The notes under the pieces: generated by a model
The model's input: the letters and a program-made list of their open reading frames with translations, nothing else
The model's database searches: none
Told to the model about the DNA's origin: nothing
In this document: piece after piece, positions 16,095 through 24,361 of the stretch
Numbering within the stretch: the first letter of the stretch is position 1
How the letters are laid out: every line of letters begins with the position of its first letter
Origin: Agrococcus sp. SGAir0287
GTDB lineage: Bacteria; Actinomycetota; Actinomycetes; Actinomycetales; Microbacteriaceae
DNA: 64,000 bases
Direction of reading: 5' to 3'
Assembly: GCF_005484985.1 (NCBI RefSeq)
Contig: NZ_CP027942.1
Location: forward strand, 1,116,001 to 1,180,000
Translations under genes and position numbers: made by a program

Positions 16095-17408
16095 TCATCG
16101 GCCGAGCAGCATGCGCTGCCAGAGGTCGGGGAACTCGGGGATGGTCTTGGCCGTCGCGCCGATGTCGTCGACCTCGACGCCCGCCACGGCGAGGCCGAGC
16201 AGCGCGCCCGCCGTCGCCATGCGGTGGTCGGCGTACGCGGCCCACGCGCCGCCGTGGAGCTCACCGGGATGCACCGTGATCGAGTCGGCGTCGCCCGTCG
16301 CCTCGCCGCCGAGCCGCGCGAGGTCGTCGACGAGCGCGTCGATGCGGTCGGTCTCGTGCCCGCGGATGTGGCCGATGCCGCGGATGGTCAGCGGCGCGTC
16401 GGCGAAGACGCCGAGCGCGGCGATCGTGGGGGCGAGCTCGCCGGCGTGCGCCATGTCGATCGCGCCGCCGGCGAGGGGCGCTGCCGCGACGCCCGCGCCG
16501 CCATCGACGGTGCAGCGGTCGCCGTCGACGGCGACGGATGCGCCGAGGCGCTCGAGCAGGCCGGGCAGCTCCGCGCCGACCTGCGTCGTCGTGCGCGGCC
16601 ATCCCGCGACGGTCACGCGACCGCCGGCGACGAGCGCGGCGGCGAGGAACGGCGCGGCGTTCGACAGGTCGGGCTCGATCGTCACGTCGATCGCGGCGAC
16701 GGTGCCGGGCTCGACGCGCCACACGCCGCGCTCGGGCGACGAGGCCTCGACGCCGCGGGCCCGGAGCGTCGCGATCGTCATGTCGATGTGGGGGAGCGAT
16801 GGCAGGCGCTCGCCCGTGTGGCGCAGCGTGAGGCCCTCGTCGAAGCGGGGCGCTGCGAGCAGCAGCGCCGAGACGAACTGGCTCGAGGCGCTCGCGTCGA
16901 CGTGCAGCTCGCCGCCGCGCACCGCTCCGGTGCCGTGCACGGTGAAGGGCAGCGTGCCCGTGCCGTTGTCCTCGACGCGCACGCCGAGCGCGCGCAGCGC
17001 CTCGATCGTCGTCGCGTTGGGGCGCAGCCGGGCGTGCGGATCGCCGTCGAACGCGACGGCGCCCGTCGCGAGCCCTGCGACGATCGGGAGGAAGCGCATG
17101 ACGGTGCCAGCGAGCCCGCAGTCGACGGATGCGGCGCCGAGCGCGCCCGGCGTCACCCGCAGGTCGGGGCCGAAGGGGCCCGACCCCACCTCTTCGACGC
17201 CGACGCCCATCGCGCGCAGCGCGTCGACCATGAGCGCCGAGTCGCGCGAGTGCAGCGGCGCGCGCAGCACGCTCGGCCCATCGGCGAGCGCGGCGAGCAC
17301 GAGCTCGCGGTTCGTCAGCGACTTCGAGCCGGGCAGGTGCACGACGGCGTCGAGCGGTGCGGTGGCGGTCGGCGCCGCCCACGCGCGGGAATGCGTCGCC
17401 TGGGTCAT
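16095..17408 (-). CDS. aroA: 3-phosphoshikimate 1-carboxyvinyltransferase (EPSP synthase)
   Basis: This 437-residue enzyme joins phosphoenolpyruvate to shikimate 3-phosphate in the chorismate pathway. Signatures are [20 protein letters not shown] (residues about 24-43), [13 protein letters not shown], the S3P-binding [13 protein letters not shown] and the C-terminal [13 protein letters not shown] with the [14 protein letters not shown] end. The ATG at 17408 follows TAGGAT (17416-17421) by 7 nt. It is the head of aroA-rsgA-marR and diverges from sigH, an arrangement I recall from other actinobacteria. Confidence 0.96.
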   Translation of the reverse strand: MTQATHSRAWAAPTATAPLDAVVHLPGSKSLTNRELVLAALADGPSVLRAPLHSRDSALMVDALRAMGVGVEEVGSGPFGPDLRVTPGALGAASVDCGLAGTVMRFLPIVAGLATGAVAFDGDPHARLRPNATTIEALRALGVRVEDNGTGTLPFTVHGTGAVRGGELHVDASASSQFVSALLLAAPRFDEGLTLRHTGERLPSLPHIDMTIATLRARGVEASSPERGVWRVEPGTVAAIDVTIEPDLSNAAPFLAAALVAGGRVTVAGWPRTTTQVGAELPGLLERLGASVAVDGDRCTVDGGAGVAAAPLAGGAIDMAHAGELAPTIAALGVFADAPLTIRGIGHIRGHETDRIDALVDDLARLGGEATGDADSITVHPGELHGGAWAAYADHRMATAGALLGLAVAGVEVDDIGATAKTIPEFPDLWQRMLLGR

Positions 17409-17478
17409 CCGTTCCATCCTACGAAGGGGAGGGTGCATGACCGGGACCAGCGTGCTGACGCGCGTATCATCGTCGCCG

Positions 17479-18048
17479 ATGGCAGACGACTCCGACGCGT
17501 TCATCGCCGAGGCCCTCGAGTACACCGATCAGCTGTACGGGGCCGCGATGCGCATGACGCGGAACCCGCAGGATGCGGCAGACCTGGTGCAGGAGACGTA
17601 CGCGAAGGCGTACGCCGCCCGCGACTCCTTCACGCCCGGCACGAACCTGCGTGCCTGGCTGTACCGCATCCAGACGAACACCTACATCAACCAGTACCGC
17701 AAGCGGCAGCGGCAGCCGTTCGAGGCGCCGCTCGACGACCTCGAGGACTGGCAGATCGGCGTCGGCGAGTCGACGACCGCGACGCGCTCGCGGTCGGCGG
17801 AGGCCGAGGCGATCGACCGGATGCCCGCGGGCGTCGTGCGCGACGCGCTGCAGTCGATCCCGGAGGACTTCCGCATGGTCGTCTACTGGGTCGACGTCGA
17901 GGGCATGTCGTACGCCGAGACCGCGGAGATCATGAAGACGCCCGTCGGCACCGTGATGAGCCGCCTGCACCGTGGCAGGCGGCAGCTGCGCGAGCTGCTG
18001 GCGGACTACGCCCGCGAGCAGGGCATGACGGCAGGAGGGAAGCGCTGA
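17479..18048 (+). CDS. sigH: ECF sigma factor, SigH/SigR type
   Basis: This 189-residue group IV sigma factor has region 2 ([34 protein letters not shown]; conserved order described, core is [10 protein letters not shown]) and region 4 ([22 protein letters not shown], then [14 protein letters not shown]). It matches the SigR/SigH group that controls the thiol-oxidative stress response, and the next gene is a zinc anti-sigma factor of the RsrA type. The ATG at 17479 follows TATCAT (17465-17470) by 8 nt. I looked for a SigH-type GGAAT/GTT promoter upstream and found only a weak GGGACC. Confidence 0.93.
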   Translation: MADDSDAFIAEALEYTDQLYGAAMRMTRNPQDAADLVQETYAKAYAARDSFTPGTNLRAWLYRIQTNTYINQYRKRQRQPFEAPLDDLEDWQIGVGESTTATRSRSAEAEAIDRMPAGVVRDALQSIPEDFRMVVYWVDVEGMSYAETAEIMKTPVGTVMSRLHRGRRQLRELLADYAREQGMTAGGKR

Positions 18049-18293
18049 TGGGCGACTGCGGTTGCGACAAGGCGAAGGCCGAGCTCGAGGAGTACCTGCA
18101 CGCCGAGCTGCGCAAGGAGGATGCGGCGGACATCCGTGCGCACCTCGACGGCTGCACCGACTGCGCCGAGGAGCACACCGTCGGCGTGCAGCTGACGATG
18201 GCGCTCAAGCAGGCGTGCAAGGAGACGGCTCCCGAGGAGCTCAAGGACCAGGTGCTCGCACGGCTGCGCGCCGTGCAGGCGACGCACGGCTGA
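18048..18293 (+). CDS. rsrA: Redox-sensitive zinc anti-sigma factor, RsrA type
   Basis: This 81-residue protein has the ZAS motif His32-x3-Cys36-x2-Cys39 (HLDGCTDC) plus N-terminal cysteines at residues 4 and 6. In the family, disulfide stress oxidises these cysteines, zinc is lost and the sigma factor is released. The start codon overlaps the sigH stop by one base (TGATG), coupling production of the two partners. Confidence 0.92.
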   Translation: MGDCGCDKAKAELEEYLHAELRKEDAADIRAHLDGCTDCAEEHTVGVQLTMALKQACKETAPEELKDQVLARLRAVQATHG

Positions 18294-18761
18294 GGCCGCG
18301 CGCAGCGACGAACCCTCGACCTTCACGTCGTCGTCGAGACGACTTCGCCCCGACGTCTTGCGAGGCGTCGGACGGCGCTCCATGATGATCGAACCTCCTC
18401 ACGGAGGCGCCCTCCACCGGAAGGGCCCAGGCCTCGGCCAGGGCGCCGGCAGAGGGTGAAGGGCCCCGGCGACTCATGCTCTCCGCGGCCCTTCTCCGTG
18501 TGCGCCGACCGCGACGGCTCGCGCCATGTGCCCGTTCCCGTCATCCTCCCGTGCCGACGTTCCATCCCCGCGCTGAGCGTCAGATTCTCTGGGCATCGGC
18601 GCGGGGAACGGCTCATTCGGGGTTGGCGAGGGCCCAGGGCTCGCTCGGTCGTGTCGTCTTCCTACGCGGCGACTTCACGCGGCAGGCGGGGTGCGAACGC
18701 GATGTGCGGCTGCTGTCCAGCCAGCCCGGCGATGCTGGTGGGGCAAGCGAACGGAGGCGAC
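18294..18761. other. 468-nt intergenic region with hairpins, no gene seen
   Basis: I find no plausible coding frame. The first part can form small hairpins, for example GCCCT-AGGGC near 18410-18427, leading into a terminator-like stem at 18458-18494. Further on, 18559-18615 has a CCCCGCGC/GCGCGGGG pairing. The last 15 nt carry a GGAGG for the lipoprotein gene. A 3'-UTR-derived small RNA is possible but unproven. Confidence 0.5.
18458..18494 (+). terminator. Terminator-like stem after sigH-rsrA
   Basis: GAAGGGCC pairs with GGCCCTTC, with further CGG/CCG pairing after one mismatch, around a loop of about 13 nt. It is 165 nt downstream of rsrA and has no U-tract. Confidence 0.5.
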
Positions 18762-19463
18762 ATGCGCAAGCGCTCGATGATCTGGCCGGTCGGGCTGCTG
18801 GCACTCCTGGCAGGGTGTGCTGACGCGGGAGGTGCTGGAGAGTCGTCAGCGCCATCGGCGACTCCGGCGTCCAGCCAGTCATCCGCACAATCCTCGTCGC
18901 CGCCGTCCCCGTCGCCCTCTGCGTTCCGCGCCGATGCCGACGCGATGCCGCCTCAGTGTGGCGACGAGTACGTCGTGCACCTGAACACGAACCCTCTGGT
19001 GCCCTCGACGTCGTTCCCGTTCGAGGGCTCGGACGAGCAGGTGCTCGCTCAGGCGGCGCCCCGCGGTGACTTCGCGATCCCCGCGGCCCTCGACGGGCTC
19101 ATCGTGTCGTGCGTGGTCACGATGTACGCACCAGTCGATGCATCCGCGAACGCGGATGGAAGCCCGCGCATCGGCGCGCTCTCGATCGCACTGCTGGGGA
19201 GCGACAACGTCAATGGGCCGGCGCCGGGGGCGCATCTCGACTGGTGGAGGACTGCGAACGGATACGCTCCGCCCGGTGGCGACATCGCAGGCCCACAGGT
19301 GTACTCGCAGCCACTCGCCGCCGACGGCTCCCAGACTCGAACGATCTACTTCAACGGCGTGGACCCCGCGATGGCACCTCAGCTCTCCGACCTCACCGGG
19401 GTCGAGATCGATCCCTTCGGCGCCTTCGTCGTGCTCACGGACTACACGATCGCTCAGCCGTAG
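18762..19463 (+). CDS. Putative lipoprotein of unknown function
   Basis: This 233-residue protein has a lipoprotein signal: MRKRSMIWPVGLLALLAGC with the lipobox LLAGC (Cys at 19), followed by a long Ser/Pro-rich linker to about residue 55. The mature domain has two cysteines (PPQCGDEY and IVSCVV) and many Trp/Tyr/Gly residues; I recognise no family. A GGAGG lies 6 nt upstream of the ATG. The codon usage is slightly less GC-biased than that of its neighbours (judged by eye only), which may hint at lineage-specific or acquired origin. Confidence 0.75.
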   Translation: MRKRSMIWPVGLLALLAGCADAGGAGESSAPSATPASSQSSAQSSSPPSPSPSAFRADADAMPPQCGDEYVVHLNTNPLVPSTSFPFEGSDEQVLAQAAPRGDFAIPAALDGLIVSCVVTMYAPVDASANADGSPRIGALSIALLGSDNVNGPAPGAHLDWWRTANGYAPPGGDIAGPQVYSQPLAADGSQTRTIYFNGVDPAMAPQLSDLTGVEIDPFGAFVVLTDYTIAQP

Positions 19464-19675
19464 GACGAGCCCGGCGCGAGGTGGGCGTGCCCGCTGCCGT
19501 GCTACGGCGAGTTCGGGTCGGCTATCACTGATCCGCACGATCATCGGGAGCCCGACTCCACGACCGGGCGCTCGACGTCGGCGAGCGGGTAGCCCCACGC
19601 CTCACGCCGCTGGGAGCACGCGCCGTCACCGGCGATCGCTCGTCGCGCTCGACCGTCTGCTTCCCCTCCGGCCTT

Positions 19676-19746
19676 GCGTTTCGCAGGCGATCGCGGGTGG
19701 CGGAGGGGCATCTTCCCTTCGACCCCCACGATCGCCTGCGAAACGC
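19676..19746. repeat. 18-bp inverted repeat, possible dispersed palindrome
   Basis: Arms 19676-19693 (GCGTTTCGCAGGCGATCG) and 19729-19746 are perfect reverse complements. It differs from the 11.1 kb and 31 kb palindromes. Confidence 0.7.
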
Positions 19747-19781
19747 ACCGCTGACGCGGGGACGCGACGCGGGCCGCACGA

Positions 19782-19820
19782 GCGAGAGCCCGCCGTCACG
19801 AGGTGACGGCGGGCTCTCGC
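19782..19820 (-). terminator. Terminator of kgd
   Basis: A perfect 18-bp stem (19782-19799 with 19803-19820) and a 3-nt loop lie 11 nt beyond the kgd stop. The size and position fit an intrinsic terminator lacking a U-run. Confidence 0.85.
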
Positions 19821-19830
19821 TGCAGCGCGG

Positions 19831-22800
19831 TCAGGCGCCGAGCGCCTCGTCGAGGATCTGCGCGAGCTCGGCGGCCGAGCGCTTCGGGGAGCCCGTCGCG
19901 GGGCTCGCCGACGGCGTGCGGCCGATCGCGCGCAGCGTGCGCCCGTGGTGGAGGTGGCGCGGCAGCGCGAAGTGCACCGACGGCCAGGCGCCCTGGTTGA
20001 GCGGCTCCTCCTGCACCCACACGAGCTCGGCGCCGTCGTAGCGGTCGAGCACGGCGTTGATGCCGTCGACGTCGAGCGGGTAGAGCTGCTCGAGGCGCAC
20101 GAGCGCGATGTCGTCGATCTCGCGCTTCGCCATCTCGGCGGCGAGGTCGTAGTGGATCTTGCCGGAGTGGATGAGCACGCGGCGGACCTTCGAGGAGTCG
20201 ACCTTCGCGTCGTCGAGCACCGTCTGGAAGGTGCCCGACTCGAACGCCTCGACGGGGCTCACGGCGTCGCGCAGGCGCAGCATCGCCTTCGGCGTGAACA
20301 CGATGAGCGGGCGACGCGGCCGCTGATACGCCTGGCGGCGCAGCAGGTGGAAGTACGACGCCGGCGTCGACGGACGCGCGATGATCATGTTCTGCTCGGC
20401 CGCGAGCTGCAGGAAGCGCTCGATGCGCGCCGACGAGTGGTCGGGGCCGGCGCCCTCGTAGCCGTGCGGCAGCAGCAGGGTCAGCGACGAGAACTGGTTC
20501 CACTTCTGCTCGGCGGACGAGAGGAACTCGTCGACGACGATCTGCGCGCCGTTCACGAAGTCGCCGAACTGCGCCTCCCACAGCACGAGGGCGTCCTCGC
20601 GCTCGACGGAGTAGCCGTACTCGAACGCCATGGCGGCGTACTCGGACAGCAGCGAGTCGTAGATCGACAGGCGCGCCTGGTCCTCGGAGAGGTTCGCGAG
20701 CGGCAGCCACTCCTGGCCGTTGACCTTGTCGTGCATGACCGCGTGGCGCGACACGAACGTGCCGCGGCGCGTGTCCTGGCCGGACATGCGCACCGCCGTG
20801 CCCTCCATGAGCAGCGAGCCGAGCGCGAGCAGCTCGCCGAACGCCCAGTCGACGTTGCCGTCGCGGCTCATGTCGACGCGCTTCTTCAGCACCTGCTGCA
20901 CCTTCGTGTGCACCGTGAAGCCGTCGGGCGCGTTGGCGTGCGCGTCGCCGATCGCCTCGATCGCGGCGCGCGAGATGCCGGTGTCGCTCGGCGTGCCCGA
21001 CATCGACGCCTCGGGCATCTGCGTCGGGATCGGCATCGAGCCGGTGGCGGCGGCGTGGGTCTCCATGAACGCCCGCTCGAGGCGGTCCTGGAAGTCCTTC
21101 TGCGCCTCCTCGTACTCGTCCTCGGTGATGTCACCGCGGCCGACGAGGTTCTCGGCGTACAGCGTGCGCACCGAGCGCTTGCGCTCGATGAGCGAGTACA
21201 TGAGCGGCTGCGTCATCGTGGGGTCGTCGCCCTCGTTGTGCCCGCGGCGGCGGTAGCAGACGAGGTCGATGACGACGTCGCGCTTGAACTCCTCGCGGTA
21301 CTGGAACGCGAGCTCCGCCACGCGGACGACGGCCTCGGGGTCGTCGCCGTTCACGTGGAAGATGGGCGCGCCGATCGCCTTGGCGACGTCGGTCGAGTAG
21401 ATCGACGAGCGCGACTCGGACGGCGGCGTCGTGAAGCCGATCTGGTTGTTCACGACGAGGTGCACCGTGCCGCCCGTCGTGTAGCCGCGCAGCTGCGAGA
21501 GCTGCAGCGTCTCGAACACGACGCCCTGGCCCGCCATGGCCGCGTCGCCGTGGACGAGCACGGGGAGCACCGAGCGACGACCGTCGCCGATGCGGTCCTG
21601 CTTCGCCCGCGCGATGCCCTCGAGGACGCCGTTCACGGCCTCGAGGTGCGAGGGGTTCGCGGCGAGGTAGACGGGGATCTCGGAGCCGTCGGCGGCGACG
21701 AAGGTGCCCTCGGTGCCGAGGTGGTACTTCACGTCGCCCGAGCCCTGCATGACGGCGGCGCCCTCGAACTCCTGGAAGATCTGGCCGTACGTCTTGCCCG
21801 CGATGTTCGTGAGCACGTTGAGGCGGCCGCGGTGCGGCATGCCGATGACGACCTCCTCGAGGCTCGCCTCCGCCGCGCCCTGGATGAGGGCGTCGAGGAA
21901 GGCGATCATCGACTCGGCGCCCTCGAGCGAGAAGCGCTTCTGGCCGACGTACTTCGTCTGCAGGAAGGTCTCGAACGCCTCGGCCTCGTTGAGCTTGCGG
22001 AGGATGCGCATCTGCTCGTCGTGCGTCGGCTTGACGTACGGCACCTCGAGGTGGTCCTGGAACCACTTCCGCTGCGCGGGGTCGGCGATGTGCATGTACT
22101 CGACGCCCATGGTGCGGCAGTACGTGTCGCGCAGCACGCCGAGCACGTCGCGCAGCTGCGCCGAGCGGCGCCCGCCGAAGCCACCGGTGACGAACTCGCG
22201 GTCGAGGTCCCAGAACGACAGGCCGTGCTGCTCGATCTCGAGGTCGGGGTGCGTGCGCTGCACGTACTCGAGCGGATCGATGTCGGCCATGAGGTGGCCG
22301 CGCACGCGGTACGAGTTGATGAGCTGCGTGACGCGCGTGGTCTTCGACAGCTCGTCGGCCTCGTGCACCGACACGTCCTGCGACCAGACGATCGGCTTGT
22401 AGGGGATGCGCAGGTCCGCGAAGATCCGGTCGTAGAAGCCGTCCTCGCCCTGCAGCAGGCCGTGGACGATCTTCAGGAACTCGCCGGACCCTGCGCCCTG
22501 GATGACGCGGTGGTCGTAGGTCGACGTCAGCGTGATCGTCTTGCCGATGCCGGCGTCGGCGAGCCGCTCCTGGCTCGCGCCCTGGAACTCGGCGGGGTAG
22601 TCGAGCGCGCCGGCGCCGATGATGCAGCCCTGGCCCTGCATGAGTCGGGGCACCGAGTGGACGGTGCCGATGCCGCCGGGGTTCGTCAGCGAGATCGTCG
22701 TGCCTGCGAAGTCGCCGGCCTCGAGCTTGTTCGCGCGGGCCTTCTTCACGAGCTGCTCGTAGGCGCCGATGAACTCGGCGAAGTCCATCGTGTCGGCGCG

Positions 22801-23607
22801 CTTGATGCTCGGCACGAGCAGCGCGCGCGTGCCGTCGGGCTTCGGCAGGTCGATGGCGATGCCGAGGTTGACGTGCGGGTGGGCGACGAGCGACGGCTTG
22901 CCGTCGATCTCGGCGTACGACACGTTCTGGCTCGGGAAGGCCTTGAGCGCCTGCACGAGCGCGTAGCCGATGAGGTGCGTGAACGAGATCTTGCCGCCGC
23001 GCGTGCGCCGCAGGTGGTTGTTGATCACGATGCGCTGGTCGATCATGAGCTTCGCGGGCACGGTGCGCACGCTCGTGGCGGTCGGCACGGCCAGCGACAG
23101 GTCCATGTTGTGCGCGAGCGCCTTCGGCATGCCGCGCAGCGGCGTGACCGTGGGCTCGTCGGCCTTCGCCTCGTCGGCCTTGGCGTCCGCCTTGTCGCGG
23201 TCGGCGGGGACGGGGGCGGGCTTCGCGGGCGTCTTCGTCGTGCGCGCCGCGATCGACCCGTCGGGGCGCTGGGCGGGCTTCGTGGGCGCCGGCGGGGGCG
23301 GGGGCGCGGACTGCGCGGGCGCGGCCGGCGCGTTCGCCGGGGCCGCGGGCGCGGCGGCCGGTGCCGTCGGAGCCTTGGGGGCGGCGGGCGCGGGCGGAGC
23401 CGACTGCGGCGCGGATGGCGCTGCGGGCGTCTCAGCCACGGGCGGCGCCGTGGTCGCGGTGGTGGTGCCGCCTCCCTGCTGCGCTGCGTAGCGCTCCAGG
23501 ATCGGCCACCAGGACTCGGCCACCTTCGACCTGTCCTGCTTGAAGAGCTCGTACTGCTCCTCCACCAGCCATTCGTTCGCTCCGAAGTCGCTGCTCGCGG
23601 CTGCCAC
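19831..23607 (-). CDS. kgd: Multifunctional 2-oxoglutarate decarboxylase/dehydrogenase (Kgd/SucA)
   Basis: This 1258-residue fusion is typical of actinobacteria. Residues 1-40 form the E1 N-terminal segment (GANEWLVEEQYELFK). About 45-155 is an Ala/Pro linker. About 160-390 is an E2-type succinyltransferase catalytic domain with STYDHRVIQGAG. The rest is a ThDP-dependent E1 with GMPHRGRLNVL, the CYRRRGHNEGDDP segment and a C-terminal transketolase-like domain. It decarboxylates 2-oxoglutarate in the TCA cycle and supplies succinyl groups to the shared dehydrogenase complex; it is regulated by a GarA-type FHA protein in relatives. The start is GTG with AAGGA 5 nt upstream. A TAGGAT box sits about 65 nt upstream. 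Confidence 0.97.
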   Translation of the reverse strand: MAAASSDFGANEWLVEEQYELFKQDRSKVAESWWPILERYAAQQGGGTTTATTAPPVAETPAAPSAPQSAPPAPAAPKAPTAPAAAPAAPANAPAAPAQSAPPPPPAPTKPAQRPDGSIAARTTKTPAKPAPVPADRDKADAKADEAKADEPTVTPLRGMPKALAHNMDLSLAVPTATSVRTVPAKLMIDQRIVINNHLRRTRGGKISFTHLIGYALVQALKAFPSQNVSYAEIDGKPSLVAHPHVNLGIAIDLPKPDGTRALLVPSIKRADTMDFAEFIGAYEQLVKKARANKLEAGDFAGTTISLTNPGGIGTVHSVPRLMQGQGCIIGAGALDYPAEFQGASQERLADAGIGKTITLTSTYDHRVIQGAGSGEFLKIVHGLLQGEDGFYDRIFADLRIPYKPIVWSQDVSVHEADELSKTTRVTQLINSYRVRGHLMADIDPLEYVQRTHPDLEIEQHGLSFWDLDREFVTGGFGGRRSAQLRDVLGVLRDTYCRTMGVEYMHIADPAQRKWFQDHLEVPYVKPTHDEQMRILRKLNEAEAFETFLQTKYVGQKRFSLEGAESMIAFLDALIQGAAEASLEEVVIGMPHRGRLNVLTNIAGKTYGQIFQEFEGAAVMQGSGDVKYHLGTEGTFVAADGSEIPVYLAANPSHLEAVNGVLEGIARAKQDRIGDGRRSVLPVLVHGDAAMAGQGVVFETLQLSQLRGYTTGGTVHLVVNNQIGFTTPPSESRSSIYSTDVAKAIGAPIFHVNGDDPEAVVRVAELAFQYREEFKRDVVIDLVCYRRRGHNEGDDPTMTQPLMYSLIERKRSVRTLYAENLVGRGDITEDEYEEAQKDFQDRLERAFMETHAAATGSMPIPTQMPEASMSGTPSDTGISRAAIEAIGDAHANAPDGFTVHTKVQQVLKKRVDMSRDGNVDWAFGELLALGSLLMEGTAVRMSGQDTRRGTFVSRHAVMHDKVNGQEWLPLANLSEDQARLSIYDSLLSEYAAMAFEYGYSVEREDALVLWEAQFGDFVNGAQIVVDEFLSSAEQKWNQFSSLTLLLPHGYEGAGPDHSSARIERFLQLAAEQNMIIARPSTPASYFHLLRRQAYQRPRRPLIVFTPKAMLRLRDAVSPVEAFESGTFQTVLDDAKVDSSKVRRVLIHSGKIHYDLAAEMAKREIDDIALVRLEQLYPLDVDGINAVLDRYDGAELVWVQEEPLNQGAWPSVHFALPRHLHHGRTLRAIGRTPSASPATGSPKRSAAELAQILDEALGA

Positions 23608-23716
23608 GGATCCTTCGCCTCATCTCACCGGGGGCATGCTTGTCGACGTCGTTCGTCGACGCCGTCGTCCATCCTACGCGCGCTTCCCGATCCGTCGGGG
23701 ACGTTCGCGCGCGGCG

Positions 23717-24223
23717 TCAGGCGCCGATGCCGAGCGCGGCGAGGTCGACGCCCGCGGCCTCGACCGCGAGCATCACGACCTCCCGGCGCCACACGACGCG
23801 CGGCTCGAACTGCAGCGGCATCGAGGCCTCGGTGGGCGTGCGGTCGCCCTTGCGGCCGTTGCACCCGACGCACGCGGCGATCGTGTTGAGCCAGGTCGAG
23901 CCGCCGCCGCGGGAGACGGGCTGGATGTGGTCGATCGTCGAGCCGTGGCCGCCGCAGTAGGCGCAGCGGCGGCGGTCGCGCTCGAGCACGCCGCGGCGCG
24001 TCCACGGCATGCGGTCGTACATGCGCGTGTGCGGCACGGCGACGTAGTCGTTGAAGACGACGACCTTCGGCACCGGCATCTCGAAGCTCTCGGAGCGGAT
24101 GGTGCCCTCGGAGGCGAGCATGATCTGCGCCCGCTCCTTCACGACGAAGGCCACCGCGCGCTGCAGGGAGGCGACGCCGATCGGCTCGAGCGTCGCGTTC
24201 AGCACCACCACCTGGGCCTGCAT
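23717..24223 (-). CDS. HNH endonuclease
   Basis: This 168-residue protein has a C-terminal HNH domain: CAYCG (zinc pair 1), STIDHIQPVSRGG (catalytic His) and NTIAACVGCNGRKGD (zinc pair 2). The N-terminal half (VVVLNATLEPIGVASLQRAVAFVV) is the part usually seen in chromosomal actinobacterial HNH proteins of unknown role. ATG 24223 is chosen over a longer frame because GGAGG lies 6 nt before it. No phage or restriction genes are nearby, so a housekeeping or repair role is more likely than defence; this is inference. Confidence 0.87.
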   Translation of the reverse strand: MQAQVVVLNATLEPIGVASLQRAVAFVVKERAQIMLASEGTIRSESFEMPVPKVVVFNDYVAVPHTRMYDRMPWTRRGVLERDRRRCAYCGGHGSTIDHIQPVSRGGGSTWLNTIAACVGCNGRKGDRTPTEASMPLQFEPRVVWRREVVMLAVEAAGVDLAALGIGA

Positions 24224-24361
24224 CGCATCCTCCGATCCCATCGTGCACCACGACGGGCCCGTCGTCATGCCCATCCGCGCACGGATTCACGGCGTGTTCA
24301 TCCAGGGCGTCACCCGACCACTGCGTCGGGCGGCGTCGTGGGTGCCGCCTAGCGTGGAGGG

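Larger units (their letters stand above)
19464..19830. other. 367-nt intergenic region with palindromes, no gene seen
   Basis: It lies between the convergent lipoprotein and kgd genes. It holds an 18-bp palindrome with a 35-nt loop (19676-19746) and the 18-bp kgd terminator (19782-19820). No credible coding frame is seen. Confidence 0.6.

Noticed and set aside
17440..17470. SigH-dependent autoregulatory promoter (GGAAT...GTT) before sigH
   Set aside because: Only GGGACC followed by TATCAT was found; too weak to claim.
18294..18457. 6C-type actinobacterial RNA
   Set aside because: Hairpins exist but the paired loops with six cytosines that define 6C RNA are not present.
23608..23716. A five-codon upstream ORF before kgd
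   Set aside because: Very short, not placed by the -10 spacing rule, and kgd has its own AAGGA; likely chance.
19945..23889. A 1300-codon plus-strand frame opposite kgd
   Set aside because: Composition is Arg/Val/Leu/His-rich shadow of the kgd codons, with no motif; kgd is certain.
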